DNA of 64,000 bases. It comes from Brevibacterium daeguense. GTDB taxonomy: Bacteria; Actinomycetota; Actinomycetes; Actinomycetales; Brevibacteriaceae. Below are positions 29,565 through 37,971 of the stretch, in pieces. Below the pieces are notes generated by a model. That model saw only the letters and a program-made list of their open reading frames with translations. It made no database searches and was not told the DNA's origin. The stretch is from the NCBI RefSeq assembly GCF_021729135.1, contig NZ_JAJTWW010000019.1, positions 21,768-85,767 on the forward strand, written 5' to 3'. The position numbers and the translations under genes were made by a program. How positions within the stretch are numbered: the stretch's first letter is position 1; each line of letters begins with the position of its first letter.

Positions 29565-30550
29565 GAGGGGATCTCCTCCGGGTCCGGCGCCGGCCGCCGG
29601 TCGTCCGGGGCCTCCCGGAGAGTCGATGTGCGCGGACCGGAAGGCCCTGACGGGTGGGCGAGCTCTGCGCCCTCGTTCGCGGGTGGTTCTTCGCCACCGG
29701 GGAGGACAGCGCGGGGGAGGTCGAGGTCGGATGCGATTCTGCGCAGCACCGCGGCCGACAGCTGAGCGTAGCCCAGCGGGCTCGGGTAGCGGCCCTCGAT
29801 GCTGATCAGGCCGATCCTGCTGGTGCCGGCCAGCGCACGGTTGGTCGACACGGGCACCGCGCCCGTGCTTACGGCCGCCAGCCACTGCGAGCCGGACAGG
29901 ACCCGGGAGCTGCGCCGGAGGACGTCCCGGAGCGGGCGTGGGGTGCCGGGCAGACCAAGATTGGGGCAGGTGAGGACGATGACGCGATAGCCGCCCTCGC
30001 GCTGCAGCCGGTTGATCGCATTCGACAGGACCGGAATCCCGATCGAGCCGGTGATCGGGTGGATGAGATCGGCCGTTCCCATCGAGATGACCGCATACCG
30101 CGCTTCGCCGGCCCCGGAGCGCGAGCGGCGCAGCCGCCGGTCGGACAGCACCGCATGCACCTGGTCGACGATGTCGTCGGCGCGCGCGGACGGCCGCGCG
30201 ACCGAACGCAGCCGAACCGGGCGGTCCAGCATGGTCGACAGCCCACGGGCAAGGAGCAGGGGTGGGGTGCGCCGGCGGTGACCGACGCCGAGCCCGGCGA
30301 GCCAGGAATCGCCGAGCACTGCCAGGGCCGGGAAATCCTCTGCGTCCCGGTCGGCCGGCGGGAGCGGCTCGAAGCGGCCGAGGCGGGAGTCGACGAGCAG
30401 ATCGAGGTCGGGGATCCGCCGACGGGAGTCGAGGTCGACTGCGCGCCGCAGGCGTGCAGACTGCATCCGGAGCAGTACGCTGCCGACTCCCGCGAAGCTC
30501 AGCGGCAGGCCGACGCCCAGCGCCAGCGTCCAAGCTGTAGTGCGACGCAT
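29561..30550 (-). CDS. SGNH/GDSL-fold membrane-anchored protein with altered active site
   Basis: A 329-residue protein with one N-terminal TM (about 7-27). An SGNH hydrolase fold follows, with block I GDSW (Ser82 present), block III GTAD (158-161, where the family has G-x-N-D), and block V EGRYPSPLGY (252-261, where the family has D-x-x-H-P). Thus the Asn, Asp and His of the usual catalytic set read Ala, Glu and Tyr. A Pro/Glu-rich tail of about 50 residues ends the protein. The ribosome site GGAAAGGA supports ATG 30550. It may be a binding protein rather than an esterase. Confidence 0.78.
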   Translation of the reverse strand: MRRTTAWTLALGVGLPLSFAGVGSVLLRMQSARLRRAVDLDSRRRIPDLDLLVDSRLGRFEPLPPADRDAEDFPALAVLGDSWLAGLGVGHRRRTPPLLLARGLSTMLDRPVRLRSVARPSARADDIVDQVHAVLSDRRLRRSRSGAGEARYAVISMGTADLIHPITGSIGIPVLSNAINRLQREGGYRVIVLTCPNLGLPGTPRPLRDVLRRSSRVLSGSQWLAAVSTGAVPVSTNRALAGTSRIGLISIEGRYPSPLGYAQLSAAVLRRIASDLDLPRAVLPGGEEPPANEGAELAHPSGPSGPRTSTLREAPDDRRPAPDPEEIPS

Positions 30551-30605
30551 TCAGGTCCTTTCCGCTCCCCGGGAAAGTCTAACGATACCGGTGGACGGGA
30601 GCGGA

Positions 30606-30611
30606 TAAGGT
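30606..30611 (+). promoter_or_regulatory. -10 element TAAGGT of a leaderless transcript
   Basis: TAAGGT ends six bases before ATG 30618, so transcription would begin on the start codon. No ribosome site precedes the gene. Confidence 0.5.
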
Positions 30612-30617
30612 GGCCAC

Positions 30618-32105
30618 ATGGCCAATGAGACCGGGCGCGGAATGACCAAGCGGCTGCGCAGCGTATGGGACGATTTCCGAGCGAAGCGGGACGAGGCCGC
30701 CCAGCGGCCGGGCGGAAGCTTCGGCACGCTGGAGACGGGCCCGGTGGTGCACACGGGGCCGAGCGAGGAGGAGCTGGCGCGCGGGGCCTACGAGCCGTAT
30801 GTGGCACCGCCGTTCCGGTTGGCCGCGGCGTGGAGCTGGCGCGGGTTGGTGGTGCTGGCCGCCATCGGCGTCGCCGTCTGGCTGCTGTCGAGGATCAGCG
30901 TCATCGTGCTGCCGGGCCTCATCGCCCTGCTCATCGCCGCGCTGCTGTCCCCGCCCACGGCCTTCCTGAGGCGCCATGGCTGGCCTCGGGCGCTGGCGGC
31001 GGCGGCGACGTTCATCGGATTCCTCGTGTTGGTGGTGGGCCTGGTCTCCCTGACCGGACAGCAGCTCGTCGCGGGCTTCTCCGACCTCGCGGACCAGGTC
31101 GTGGCAGGCTTCCGCACGATCAGCGACTGGCTGCTGGGCAACCCCTTCGGGCTCGATTCCACTCAGATCTCGAAGGCCATCGACGACGGTGTCAACCAGC
31201 TGATGGAGACTCTGCAGTCGAACTCGGGTCAGATCCTCGGCGGCGCGGTGGGCGCCGCGACTTCGGTGGGCAGCTTCTTCACGGGCCTGCTCCTGACCCT
31301 CTTCACCGCGTACTTCTTCCTCTTCGACGGGCGGCAGATCTTCAGCTGGTTCATCGGCCTGCTTCCCAAGCCGGCGCGAGCGCGGGCGGAGGGCGCATCG
31401 CTGCGCGGTTGGCAGACCCTCGTGCAGTATGTGCGGGTGCAGATCATCGTCGCCGGTGTCGACGCGATCGGAATCGGCCTCGGAGCGTTCTTCCTGGGTC
31501 TGCCGCTGGTCATCCCGCTGACGGTGCTCGTGTTCATGGGTTCGTTCATCCCGATCGTCGGTGCGGTCGTCACCGGCTTCATCGCCGTGGTCGTCGCCCT
31601 CGTCTCCCAGGGATTCGTCTCCGCGCTCATCATGCTCGGCGTCGTCCTGCTGGTGCAGCAGCTCGAGGGCAATGTGCTGCAGCCATTCATCATGGGCAAG
31701 GCCGTGTCCGTGCACCCGCTGGCGGTAGTGCTCGCGGTCGCCGCCGGCAGCTTCCTCTACGGAATTCCCGGTGCGCTGTTCGCTGTTCCGGTGATCGCCG
31801 TCATCAATACGGTGGTGCTGTACCTGGCCGGTCGGGACGTGTTCGCACCTGATTCCACGGCCAAGAGACTCCATGAGGACGGTGAGGAGAGGCCCCTGCT
31901 GGAGGAGGACCCGGAGGAGACCAGTCCGCTGCGCCCGACCCTCGAGGAGGAGCGGGATCCCGAGGAGGACGCCGCGAGGGCACGTCCGCTGGGTGGAGCC
32001 GGGAACGCATATGGCGCTGACCGCAGCCCGGGCGCCGAATCGGGGCGGGACGCTCAGCCGGGTCGGAACCCGCAGCCGAACGGTGAGCGCGGGGATCGCC
32101 CCTGA
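30618..32105 (+). CDS. AI-2E transporter family (PerM/TqsA-like) membrane protein
   Basis: A 495-residue polytopic membrane protein of the AI-2E exporter-like superfamily. A cytoplasmic N-terminus of about 70 residues precedes TM pairs at about 75-125 and 130-150, a large extracytoplasmic loop, and TMs from about 215 to 400. PLVIPLTVLVFMGSFIPIVGAVV and QQLEGNVLQPFIMGKAVSVHPLAVVLA match the conserved family blocks. A 90-residue acidic, Pro/Arg-rich C-terminal tail is disordered. The substrate is unknown; E. coli TqsA exports AI-2, but most members are uncharacterised. Confidence 0.85.
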   Translation: MANETGRGMTKRLRSVWDDFRAKRDEAAQRPGGSFGTLETGPVVHTGPSEEELARGAYEPYVAPPFRLAAAWSWRGLVVLAAIGVAVWLLSRISVIVLPGLIALLIAALLSPPTAFLRRHGWPRALAAAATFIGFLVLVVGLVSLTGQQLVAGFSDLADQVVAGFRTISDWLLGNPFGLDSTQISKAIDDGVNQLMETLQSNSGQILGGAVGAATSVGSFFTGLLLTLFTAYFFLFDGRQIFSWFIGLLPKPARARAEGASLRGWQTLVQYVRVQIIVAGVDAIGIGLGAFFLGLPLVIPLTVLVFMGSFIPIVGAVVTGFIAVVVALVSQGFVSALIMLGVVLLVQQLEGNVLQPFIMGKAVSVHPLAVVLAVAAGSFLYGIPGALFAVPVIAVINTVVLYLAGRDVFAPDSTAKRLHEDGEERPLLEEDPEETSPLRPTLEEERDPEEDAARARPLGGAGNAYGADRSPGAESGRDAQPGRNPQPNGERGDRP

Positions 32106-32109
32106 CGAT

Positions 32110-32151
32110 GATGAAGGCGGGCCGCTGCCTGCGCAGCGACCCGCCTTCATC
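32110..32151 (+). terminator. Hairpin downstream of the AI-2E family gene
   Basis: Arms beginning GATGAAGGCGGG (32110-32121) and CCCGCCTTCATC (32140-32151) pair perfectly and extend inward through CGCTGC/GCAGCG with one mismatch. Confidence 0.85.
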
Positions 32152-32167
32152 GATGTCCGGGACGGGT

Positions 32168-32253
32168 CGACCACTCCAATGACGGAGCGACCACTCCAAG
32201 GTTGAGGCCTGGCGCTTCAGAGCCGACCCTCGCTGTTCAGCGCCGACCCTCGC
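32168..32253. repeat. Two pairs of 12-bp direct repeats between convergent genes
   Basis: CGACCACTCCAA occurs at 32168-32179 and 32188-32199 (20-bp period). GCCGACCCTCGC occurs at 32222-32233 and 32242-32253 (20-bp period). They fill the gap before the 3' end of greA; function unknown. Confidence 0.6.
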
Positions 32254-32263
32254 AGCGGTCGAA

Positions 32264-32761
32264 TCAGCCTTCGAAGGGCTCGACGGACTTCACGGTGACG
32301 GCGATGGTCTTGCCGTTCGGCGCCTCGTACTCGGTCGAGTCACCGACCTTGATGCCGTTGACCGAGGAGCCGAGCGGAGACTGCTCGGACACCACGTTGA
32401 TCGACTCGTCATCGCCCACGATCTCGCGGGAGCCGAGCAGGAACCTCAGCTCCCGTCCGGCGGCGTCGACGACGACGACCTTGCCCGGGCTGACCATCGA
32501 GTAGTCCGTGTTCGCCTCGCCGACCTTGGCGGTGCGCAGCAGATGCTCGAGCTGCTGGATCCGGCCCTCCTGCTTGCCCTGCTCCTCGCGGGCTGCGTGG
32601 TAGCCGCCGTTCTCCTTGAGGTCTCCCTCGTCGCGAGCAGCCTCGATGCGCTCGGCGATTTCGACACGGCCGGGACCTGTGAGGTAGTCGAGCTCCTTCT
32701 TGAGCCGGTCGTACGCTTCCTGGCTGAGCCAGGTCTCCTCGCCGGTGATTCCCTCGGTCAT
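32264..32761 (-). CDS. greA: Transcription elongation factor GreA
   Basis: A 165-residue factor that rescues backtracked RNA polymerase by stimulating transcript cleavage. The N-terminal coiled coil carries the acidic tip in ARDEGDLKENGGYHAAREEQG, and the C-terminal FKBP-like domain contains SEQSPLGSSVNGIKVGD. ATG 32761 has TTAGGAGAGAC as ribosome site, whereas the longer frame would begin inside the upstream terminator. Confidence 0.95.
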   Translation of the reverse strand: MTEGITGEETWLSQEAYDRLKKELDYLTGPGRVEIAERIEAARDEGDLKENGGYHAAREEQGKQEGRIQQLEHLLRTAKVGEANTDYSMVSPGKVVVVDAAGRELRFLLGSREIVGDDESINVVSEQSPLGSSVNGIKVGDSTEYEAPNGKTIAVTVKSVEPFEG

Positions 32762-32794
32762 GTCTCTCCTAACGGTGGCCTGGACGATGTGCAA

Positions 32795-32826
32795 TGACAA
32801 AACCCGGATACCCTCAGGCATCCGGG
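32795..32826 (-). terminator. Rho-independent terminator of the DUF4307 gene
   Basis: On the minus strand a 10-bp stem with one mismatch (CCCGGATGCC / GGTATCCGGG, loop TGAG) is followed by TTTTGTCATT. It separates DUF4307 from greA. Confidence 0.82.
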
Positions 32827-32848
32827 GTGATGTTGTTGATCGCTCAGT

Positions 32849-33274
32849 CTAGCCGAGGAACCAGCAAGATTCCACATGGCCGCTTGCCGCCAGCTGCGTC
32901 GTGGAGATCTCCACTCGCAGGTGAGAAGGCTGCGATTCGTCCGCTGCGGGATCGGGGGCGATGGTGACCTCCCGGAAGCCGACGACCGCCTCGTTCTCGT
33001 TGGTGGCCTGCACTGCGCACCGGATCGCGCGCTGGGAGTCCGGCACCACGGACATCTGGGTGACCGTCAGGGTCGAATCGACGATCTCGTAGCTCACGGT
33101 CGTCGGGTTCACCGGTGTCCGGCTGGGGGCCAGCGCGTACCATGCAGCGAGCGCCGACATGGCCAGGATTCCGATCACCGCGGCCAGGATCTGCCGGCGC
33201 CGGCGGGACTCGGGCGGCTTCCGCCGACGAGCGGACCCGTAGCGGTCGCTGAGAGAGGCCTGTGCAGTCGTCAT
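32849..33274 (-). CDS. DUF4307-family membrane protein
   Basis: A 141-residue single-pass membrane protein. A basic N-terminus (SARRRKPPESRRRRQ) precedes one TM (about 28-48), followed by an extracytoplasmic beta-rich domain with two Cys (C86 and C137 region: AIRCAVQ and ESCWFLG). It lies between greA and mca, as Rv1081c does in M. tuberculosis. The function is unknown. AGGAAC is the ribosome site. Confidence 0.82.
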   Translation of the reverse strand: MTTAQASLSDRYGSARRRKPPESRRRRQILAAVIGILAMSALAAWYALAPSRTPVNPTTVSYEIVDSTLTVTQMSVVPDSQRAIRCAVQATNENEAVVGFREVTIAPDPAADESQPSHLRVEISTTQLAASGHVESCWFLG

Positions 33275-33398
33275 GTGTTCCTGATCCCGATTCGTCGCAT
33301 GTCTGTGCAGCGCACTAATCTAGACTAGTCGAATTGTCCGATCCCCTGTCGCCCGGTCCCCGCCGGCGCCGTGCTTCATCGAGAGGTCTGCAGAACCC

Positions 33399-34397
33399 AT
33401 GAGTCATCCGTCCCAGGCGTCACTGCCGTACCACGGCCTGCGTCTGCTGGCAGTTCACGCGCATCCGGATGATGAGTCCTCGAAGGGCGCTGCGACCACC
33501 GCCCTCTACTCGAGTCTGGGGGCGCGGGTGATGATCGCGACGATGACCGGCGGGGAAGCCGGCAGCATCCTCAACCCGGCCATGCTGCAGAGTCCGAAGG
33601 CCTCCCGCGACATCGCGGGCCTGCGCCGCGAGGAGATGGCCGCGGCCGTCGCCGAACTCGGCGCCGAGCACCGATGGATCGGGTTCGTCGACTCCGGTCT
33701 GCCGGAGGGCGACCCCGCCGTCGAAACCCCTCACGGCTGCTTCTACCGCACACCCGCCACGGTCGCGGCCCGTCCGCTGGTGCATCTCATCCGGTCCTTC
33801 CGTCCGCATGTCGTGACCACATACGACGAGGCGGGCGGCTATCCGCACCCCGATCACATCAAGACCCACGACGTCACGATGAGCGCTCTGGATGCTGCCG
33901 CGGAGGCAGGCGCCAACCCGGAGCTGGGCGAGCCGTGGCAGGTGCAGAAGGTCTACTACAACCAGGACCTGTCCCCGAAGAAGTGGCTGACGATCCACGA
34001 GCAGATGCTCGCGGACGGGCTGGAATCGCCCTTGGGCGAGATGCTCGACCGCTACCGGGAGTTCAACGAGCGGCGGAAGACCTGGCTGTCGACCCGGATC
34101 ACCTGCGGGGAGCATTTCCCGCGGCGCGATCGGGCCCTGCTGGCCCACACCACTCAGATCGACCCGAACTCAGGATTCTTCTCCGACGCCAGGCGCACCG
34201 CAATGAGCTTCTGGGCCACCGAGGAGTTCGAGCTGGCTGTCGACGGGACCGGCAGACCGCCGCTGGACCGCAGCCGGGACTTCCAGGAGTGGGACCTGTT
34301 CGCAGGCGTGACCCGCGATGACGGGCGCCGCGTGCCCGACGAGGGAATGGACGTGCTGCTCCGTTCCGCGCCCCAGACAGAGAAGGATCGGTCGTGA
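33399..34397 (+). CDS. mca: Mycothiol S-conjugate amidase Mca
   Basis: Zinc enzyme that cleaves mycothiol S-conjugates of electrophiles, releasing mercapturic acids for export. The LmbE/PIG-L fold shows zinc ligands in HAHPDDE (20-26) and HPDH (150-153), and TYDEAGGYPHPDH is diagnostic for Mca/MshB. Mca-specific features include the long C-terminal region with FFSDARRTAMSFWATEEFEL. At 332 residues it is longer than MshB. It shows that the host uses mycothiol. It is divergent from DUF4307 and coupled to the next gene by a GTGA overlap. Confidence 0.93.
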   Translation: MSHPSQASLPYHGLRLLAVHAHPDDESSKGAATTALYSSLGARVMIATMTGGEAGSILNPAMLQSPKASRDIAGLRREEMAAAVAELGAEHRWIGFVDSGLPEGDPAVETPHGCFYRTPATVAARPLVHLIRSFRPHVVTTYDEAGGYPHPDHIKTHDVTMSALDAAAEAGANPELGEPWQVQKVYYNQDLSPKKWLTIHEQMLADGLESPLGEMLDRYREFNERRKTWLSTRITCGEHFPRRDRALLAHTTQIDPNSGFFSDARRTAMSFWATEEFELAVDGTGRPPLDRSRDFQEWDLFAGVTRDDGRRVPDEGMDVLLRSAPQTEKDRS

Positions 34398-34795
34398 ACG
34401 CCCTTATCGCAGTCCTCGCCCAGACGCCGGTGCCCGAAGAGGACATCGTCTACCCGGATCCGGTGACGGTGACCCCCGGCACGATCGGCTTCCTCTTCAC
34501 CTTCTTCGTGGCCGTCGCCGTCGTGCTGCTCGCCCGCGACGCTCTCCGTCGGGTCCGACGGGTGCGCGCAGTCGACAACGCTCAGGAGGTCTATCCGATC
34601 CCGATGCGCAGGCAGGCCGGTGAGAAGCCCGCCGCCGAGCCCGACGCCGGCTCCGCCGCAGGTGCCGGTTCTGCCGGCGTCGCGGACGCTGCAGCCGCCG
34701 GTCCGGGCGATGGCTCCGCCGGCACCGATGGCTCTGCCGGCACCGATGGTCAGGGCCCGGACGGCAGCACCGCCCAGCCGCACAGCGGACGCTGA
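34394..34795 (+). CDS. Small membrane protein downstream of mca
   Basis: A 133-residue protein with a short N-terminal segment, one TM (about 30-48), a basic juxtamembrane stretch (RDALRRVRRVRAVDN), and a low-complexity Ala/Gly/Asp tail with the repeat GSAGTD twice. A similar small membrane protein follows mca in mycobacteria (Rv1083). The start GTG overlaps the mca stop. Function unknown. Confidence 0.75.
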   Translation: MNALIAVLAQTPVPEEDIVYPDPVTVTPGTIGFLFTFFVAVAVVLLARDALRRVRRVRAVDNAQEVYPIPMRRQAGEKPAAEPDAGSAAGAGSAGVADAAAAGPGDGSAGTDGSAGTDGQGPDGSTAQPHSGR

Positions 34796-34820
34796 GATCT
34801 GAAGTCAACCGGGGCGCCGC

Positions 34821-35582
34821 TCAGAGCTCCGGGTTGATCGTGACCGCCGCGACGATGAGTGCTGCCAGGTGGCTGCCGAAGCCCAGCACAGTGAAGGTGT
34901 GGAAGATCTCGTGGAAGCCGAACACACTGGGCGCAGGATCAGGGCGCTTGATGCCGTAGACCACGGCGCCCGTGATGTAGAGCGCGCCGCCGACCACGAC
35001 GAGGATGCCGACGGCGAGGTCAGCCTGCCAGATCTGCGGGATGTAGCCGACGCCTGCGATTCCGATGCCGATGTACACGGGCACGAACAGCCACCTGGGC
35101 GCCGTGGTCCACACGAGGCGGAAGACCACGCCGAGCGCGGCACCCACCCACATGATGGTCAGCAGCACCACGGCGTCGCTCCGGTCGAGCATCATCACCG
35201 CCAGCGGCGTGTACGTGCCGGCGATGATGAGGAAGATGTTGGCGTGGTCGATGCGCCGCAGCAGCAGGCGCACCTTCGTCCGCCAGCGCCCGCGATGGTA
35301 GATCGCCGAGGTGCCGAAGAGCATCATCCCGGTCAGCGTGAACACCGCCGCGGCCAGCCGTGAGGCGATCGTCGGGGCCAGAATGATGAGGGCCAGCCCG
35401 CCGACGACGGCCAGCGGGAACGCACCCGCGTGGATCCAGCCGCGCCACGTCGGCTTGAGCTGACCGGCGAGCCGGCTCAGCTCCAGGCGCAGGGCGCGCC
35501 CCCGCCGGGAGGAGTGGAGATCCCGCTTCGGGGCACGTGCGGGGCGCACCGCCTCGGGCCCGGTCTCAGTGCTCGGTTCCAT
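34821..35582 (-). CDS. Hemolysin III / YqfA-family (PAQR-like) membrane protein
   Basis: A 253-residue seven-TM protein of the HlyIII/PAQR family. Conserved metal-site residues are visible in GTSAIYHRGRW (His), RIDHANIFLIIAGTYTP (Asp, His) and FGFHEIFHTF (two His). The physiological role is unknown despite the name. M. tuberculosis Rv1085c occupies the same place before uppS. ATG 35582 is chosen because TACGAT ends six bases before it; the GGAGG touching the ATG is too close to act as a ribosome site. Confidence 0.87.
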   Translation of the reverse strand: MEPSTETGPEAVRPARAPKRDLHSSRRGRALRLELSRLAGQLKPTWRGWIHAGAFPLAVVGGLALIILAPTIASRLAAAVFTLTGMMLFGTSAIYHRGRWRTKVRLLLRRIDHANIFLIIAGTYTPLAVMMLDRSDAVVLLTIMWVGAALGVVFRLVWTTAPRWLFVPVYIGIGIAGVGYIPQIWQADLAVGILVVVGGALYITGAVVYGIKRPDPAPSVFGFHEIFHTFTVLGFGSHLAALIVAAVTINPEL

Positions 35583-35588
35583 CCTCCA

Positions 35589-35594
35589 ATCGTA
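35589..35594 (-). promoter_or_regulatory. -10 element TACGAT of a leaderless hemolysin III transcript
   Basis: On the minus strand TACGAT is separated from the ATG by six bases, which fits initiation on the start codon. Confidence 0.5.
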
Positions 35595-35686
35595 GGCGGG
35601 GCGGCTGAGCGACTCCGGCGGACGGGTAATCTGAGACGGGATCGAACGAGCAGACTTCCCGGCAGCGGGAGACGAGGACTGGGTGA

Positions 35687-36469
35687 ATGATGGGAACGCC
35701 GCGGTCATGGCTGTACCGTCTCTACGACCGACGCATCAAGCAGGAGATCGGGCCCGGAGAGCAGGTGCCGCGGCACGTCGGCGTGATCACCGACGGCAAC
35801 CGCCGCTGGGCGAAGGAGTTCGGCACCACGACCGAGCACGGCCATCGGATGGGCGCGGACAAGATCATCGAGTTCCTGCAGTGGTGCGAGGAGATCGGCG
35901 TCGAAGTCGTGACGCTGTACGTGCTGTCCAAGGAGAACCTCGCCCGGCCGGCCTCGGAGGTGGCAGCGCTGACGAGCATCATCTCGGAGATGGTCGATCG
36001 GATCGCCGACCGGGACGTCGTCTCCATCCAGCTGGTCGGCGACCTGCGGGTCATCCCGGAGCCGCTGCGGTCGCAGCTCGCGGCCGCCCAGCAGCGCTCC
36101 GCCGCCGGCGATCAGACCGCGAAGACGATGACCGTCAACATCGCCGTCGGGTACGGCGGCCGCCAGGAGATCGTCGACGCCGTGCGGTCCTGGCTCGAAG
36201 AGCAGCGCGCTGCCGGCGCCGGGCTGAAGGACGTGATCGGCGCCCTGAGCGAGGATGTCATCTCCGAGCACCTCTACACGAAAGGCCAGCCGGACCCGGA
36301 CCTGATCATCCGCACGTCGGGGGAGCAGCGCCTGTCCGGCTTCATGATGTGGCAGAGCGCCTACTCCGAGTTCTACTTCTGCGAGGTCTACTGGCCGGAT
36401 TTCCGCCGCACCGACTTCCTGCGCGCCGTTCGCTCCTATGGCCGCAGGAATCGCCGCTACGGCAGATGA
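35687..36469 (+). CDS. uppS: cis-Prenyl (isoprenyl) diphosphate transferase
   Basis: Condenses isopentenyl diphosphate in cis configuration to make polyprenyl carriers for wall synthesis. Catalytic Asp36 sits in VITDGNRRWAKE; the family blocks TLYVLSKENLARP, NIAVGYGGRQEI and DLIIRTSGEQRLSGFMMWQSAYSEFYF are all present. The genomic place next to hemolysin III is that of Rv1086, which makes short-chain Z,E-farnesyl diphosphate, so product length cannot be decided here. ATG 35687 and 35690 are both possible. Confidence 0.92.
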   Translation: MMGTPRSWLYRLYDRRIKQEIGPGEQVPRHVGVITDGNRRWAKEFGTTTEHGHRMGADKIIEFLQWCEEIGVEVVTLYVLSKENLARPASEVAALTSIISEMVDRIADRDVVSIQLVGDLRVIPEPLRSQLAAAQQRSAAGDQTAKTMTVNIAVGYGGRQEIVDAVRSWLEEQRAAGAGLKDVIGALSEDVISEHLYTKGQPDPDLIIRTSGEQRLSGFMMWQSAYSEFYFCEVYWPDFRRTDFLRAVRSYGRRNRRYGR

Positions 36470-36583
36470 GCGCGGCCTGGCGATTCAGGCGCTGTTCACC
36501 CAAGAGTTACGCGGAAGCCGGGTGTTGCTGGCCGCGCGGGGACTGGAGCGGACGTAGGTTGAGAGGAGTTGGCCGACACCAAC

Positions 36584-36631
36584 CCGAGGTGAATGCCTCA
36601 TCGGGGAAGGATCGAGGCACAGGCACCTCGG
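36584..36631 (+). promoter_or_regulatory. Nested stem-loop in the phoH2 leader
   Basis: An outer stem CCGAGGTG/CACCTCGG (36584-36591 with 36624-36631) encloses an inner stem GCCTC/GAGGC (36595-36599 with 36614-36618). No T-tract follows, and phoH2 starts 22 bases downstream. It could be a uppS terminator or a leader element; I recognise no riboswitch class. Confidence 0.4.
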
Positions 36632-36653
36632 CAGACGATGCTTAGGGGAGCCC

Positions 36654-37961
36654 ATGGCTGCATCCACCGACCTCCACACCTACGTTCTCGACACCTCGGT
36701 ACTGCTTTCGGACCCCAACGCAGTGCTGCGGTTCGATGAGCACGAGGTGGTGATTCCGCTCATCGTGATCACGGAGCTGGAGGGCAAACGGCACCACCCG
36801 GACCTGGGCTTCACGGCTCGCAGGGCGCTCAACCTCCTCGACGAGTTCCGTCAGGACTTCGGTCGGCTCGACGAGCCGGTGCCTCTCAACGATGAGGGCG
36901 GCACGCTGCGGGTCGAGCTCAATCACATCGATTCGACGTCCATGCCCGTGGCGTTCAACCGCGCCGAGAACGACACGCGGATCCTGTCCGTCGCCCGGAA
37001 TCTGCAGGCTGAAGGCCGCAGGGTCGTGGTGGTCACCAAGGACATCCCGATGCGGGTGAAGGCCTCAGCGCTCGGACTCCGCGCCGAGGAATACCTCGCC
37101 GAACTCGCGATCGACTCGGGCTTCACGGGGCTCGCCGAGGTGGCGCTCGCCGAGGACGAGATGGCCCGCCTGTTCGACACCGGATTCGTCGAGACCACGG
37201 CGGCCTCGGAGCAGGTCGTCAACACCGGCCTGGTGCTGTCGTCGCCGCGCGGTTCGGGGCTCGGCCGAGTGGTCGGTCCGAACTGCATCAAACTGGTTCG
37301 GGGGGACCGCGACGTGTTCGGCGTCCACGGCCGCTCCGCCGAGCAGCGGATCGCCATCGACATGCTCACCGATCCCGAGCTCGGCATCGTCTCCCTGGGC
37401 GGGCGTGCGGGCACCGGCAAGTCGGCGCTGGCGCTGATGGCCGGGCTGCAGTCGGTGCTGGAGGACCACACACACGAGAAGATCATGGTGTTCCGTCCGC
37501 TCTACGCGGTGGGCGGGCAGAATCTCGGATACCTGCCGGGGTCCGAGGGGGAGAAGATGAATCCCTGGGCGGAGGCGGTGTTCGACACCCTGGGCGCGCT
37601 GGTGTCGAAGAACGTCATCGAGGAGGTGGTGCACCGCGGCCTGCTCGAGGTGCTGCCGCTGACGCACATCCGCGGTCGGTCGCTGCACGACTCCTTCGTC
37701 ATCGTCGACGAGGCGCAGTCCTTGGAGCGCAACGTGCTGCTGACAGTGCTCTCGCGGCTCGGCAGCAACTCCCGCGTGGTGCTCACCCACGACGTCGCCC
37801 AGCGCGACAATCTGCGGGTCAGCCGCCACGACGGCGTGTCGGCGGTGATCGAGAAGCTCAAGGGCCATGATCTGTTCGCCCACATCACGCTCACGCGCTC
37901 CGAGCGCTCGGCGATCGCGGCGCTCGTGACCAGCGTGCTGGAGGAGTTCGACCTGCACTGA
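36654..37961 (+). CDS. phoH2: PIN-PhoH fusion RNA helicase/RNase (PhoH2)
   Basis: A 435-residue fusion. The N-terminal PIN nuclease domain ([10 protein letters not shown] with Asp13, TELEGKR, ENDTRI, VTKD) occupies about 1-150. The C-terminal PhoH NTPase has Walker A GRAGTGKS (250-257) and Walker B IVDEAQ. Mycobacterial PhoH2 unwinds and cleaves RNA and is paired with a small antitoxin-like PhoAT encoded just upstream. No convincing phoAT is visible here, only a 28-codon TTG-initiated frame overlapping the leader hairpin. GGGGAG is the ribosome site. Confidence 0.92.
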   Translation: MAASTDLHTYVLDTSVLLSDPNAVLRFDEHEVVIPLIVITELEGKRHHPDLGFTARRALNLLDEFRQDFGRLDEPVPLNDEGGTLRVELNHIDSTSMPVAFNRAENDTRILSVARNLQAEGRRVVVVTKDIPMRVKASALGLRAEEYLAELAIDSGFTGLAEVALAEDEMARLFDTGFVETTAASEQVVNTGLVLSSPRGSGLGRVVGPNCIKLVRGDRDVFGVHGRSAEQRIAIDMLTDPELGIVSLGGRAGTGKSALALMAGLQSVLEDHTHEKIMVFRPLYAVGGQNLGYLPGSEGEKMNPWAEAVFDTLGALVSKNVIEEVVHRGLLEVLPLTHIRGRSLHDSFVIVDEAQSLERNVLLTVLSRLGSNSRVVLTHDVAQRDNLRVSRHDGVSAVIEKLKGHDLFAHITLTRSERSAIAALVTSVLEEFDLH

Positions 37962-37971
37962 GCAGGAGGAC

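Noticed and set aside
28908..30533. A 541-codon fusion of an Arg-rich region to Maf
   Set aside because: The upstream part is the shadow of the SGNH gene; Maf starts at GTG 29564, overlapping the SGNH stop.
36584..36631. A c-di-AMP (ydaO) or cobalamin riboswitch before phoH2
   Set aside because: Conserved sequence blocks of these classes are missing; only the stem-loop is supported.
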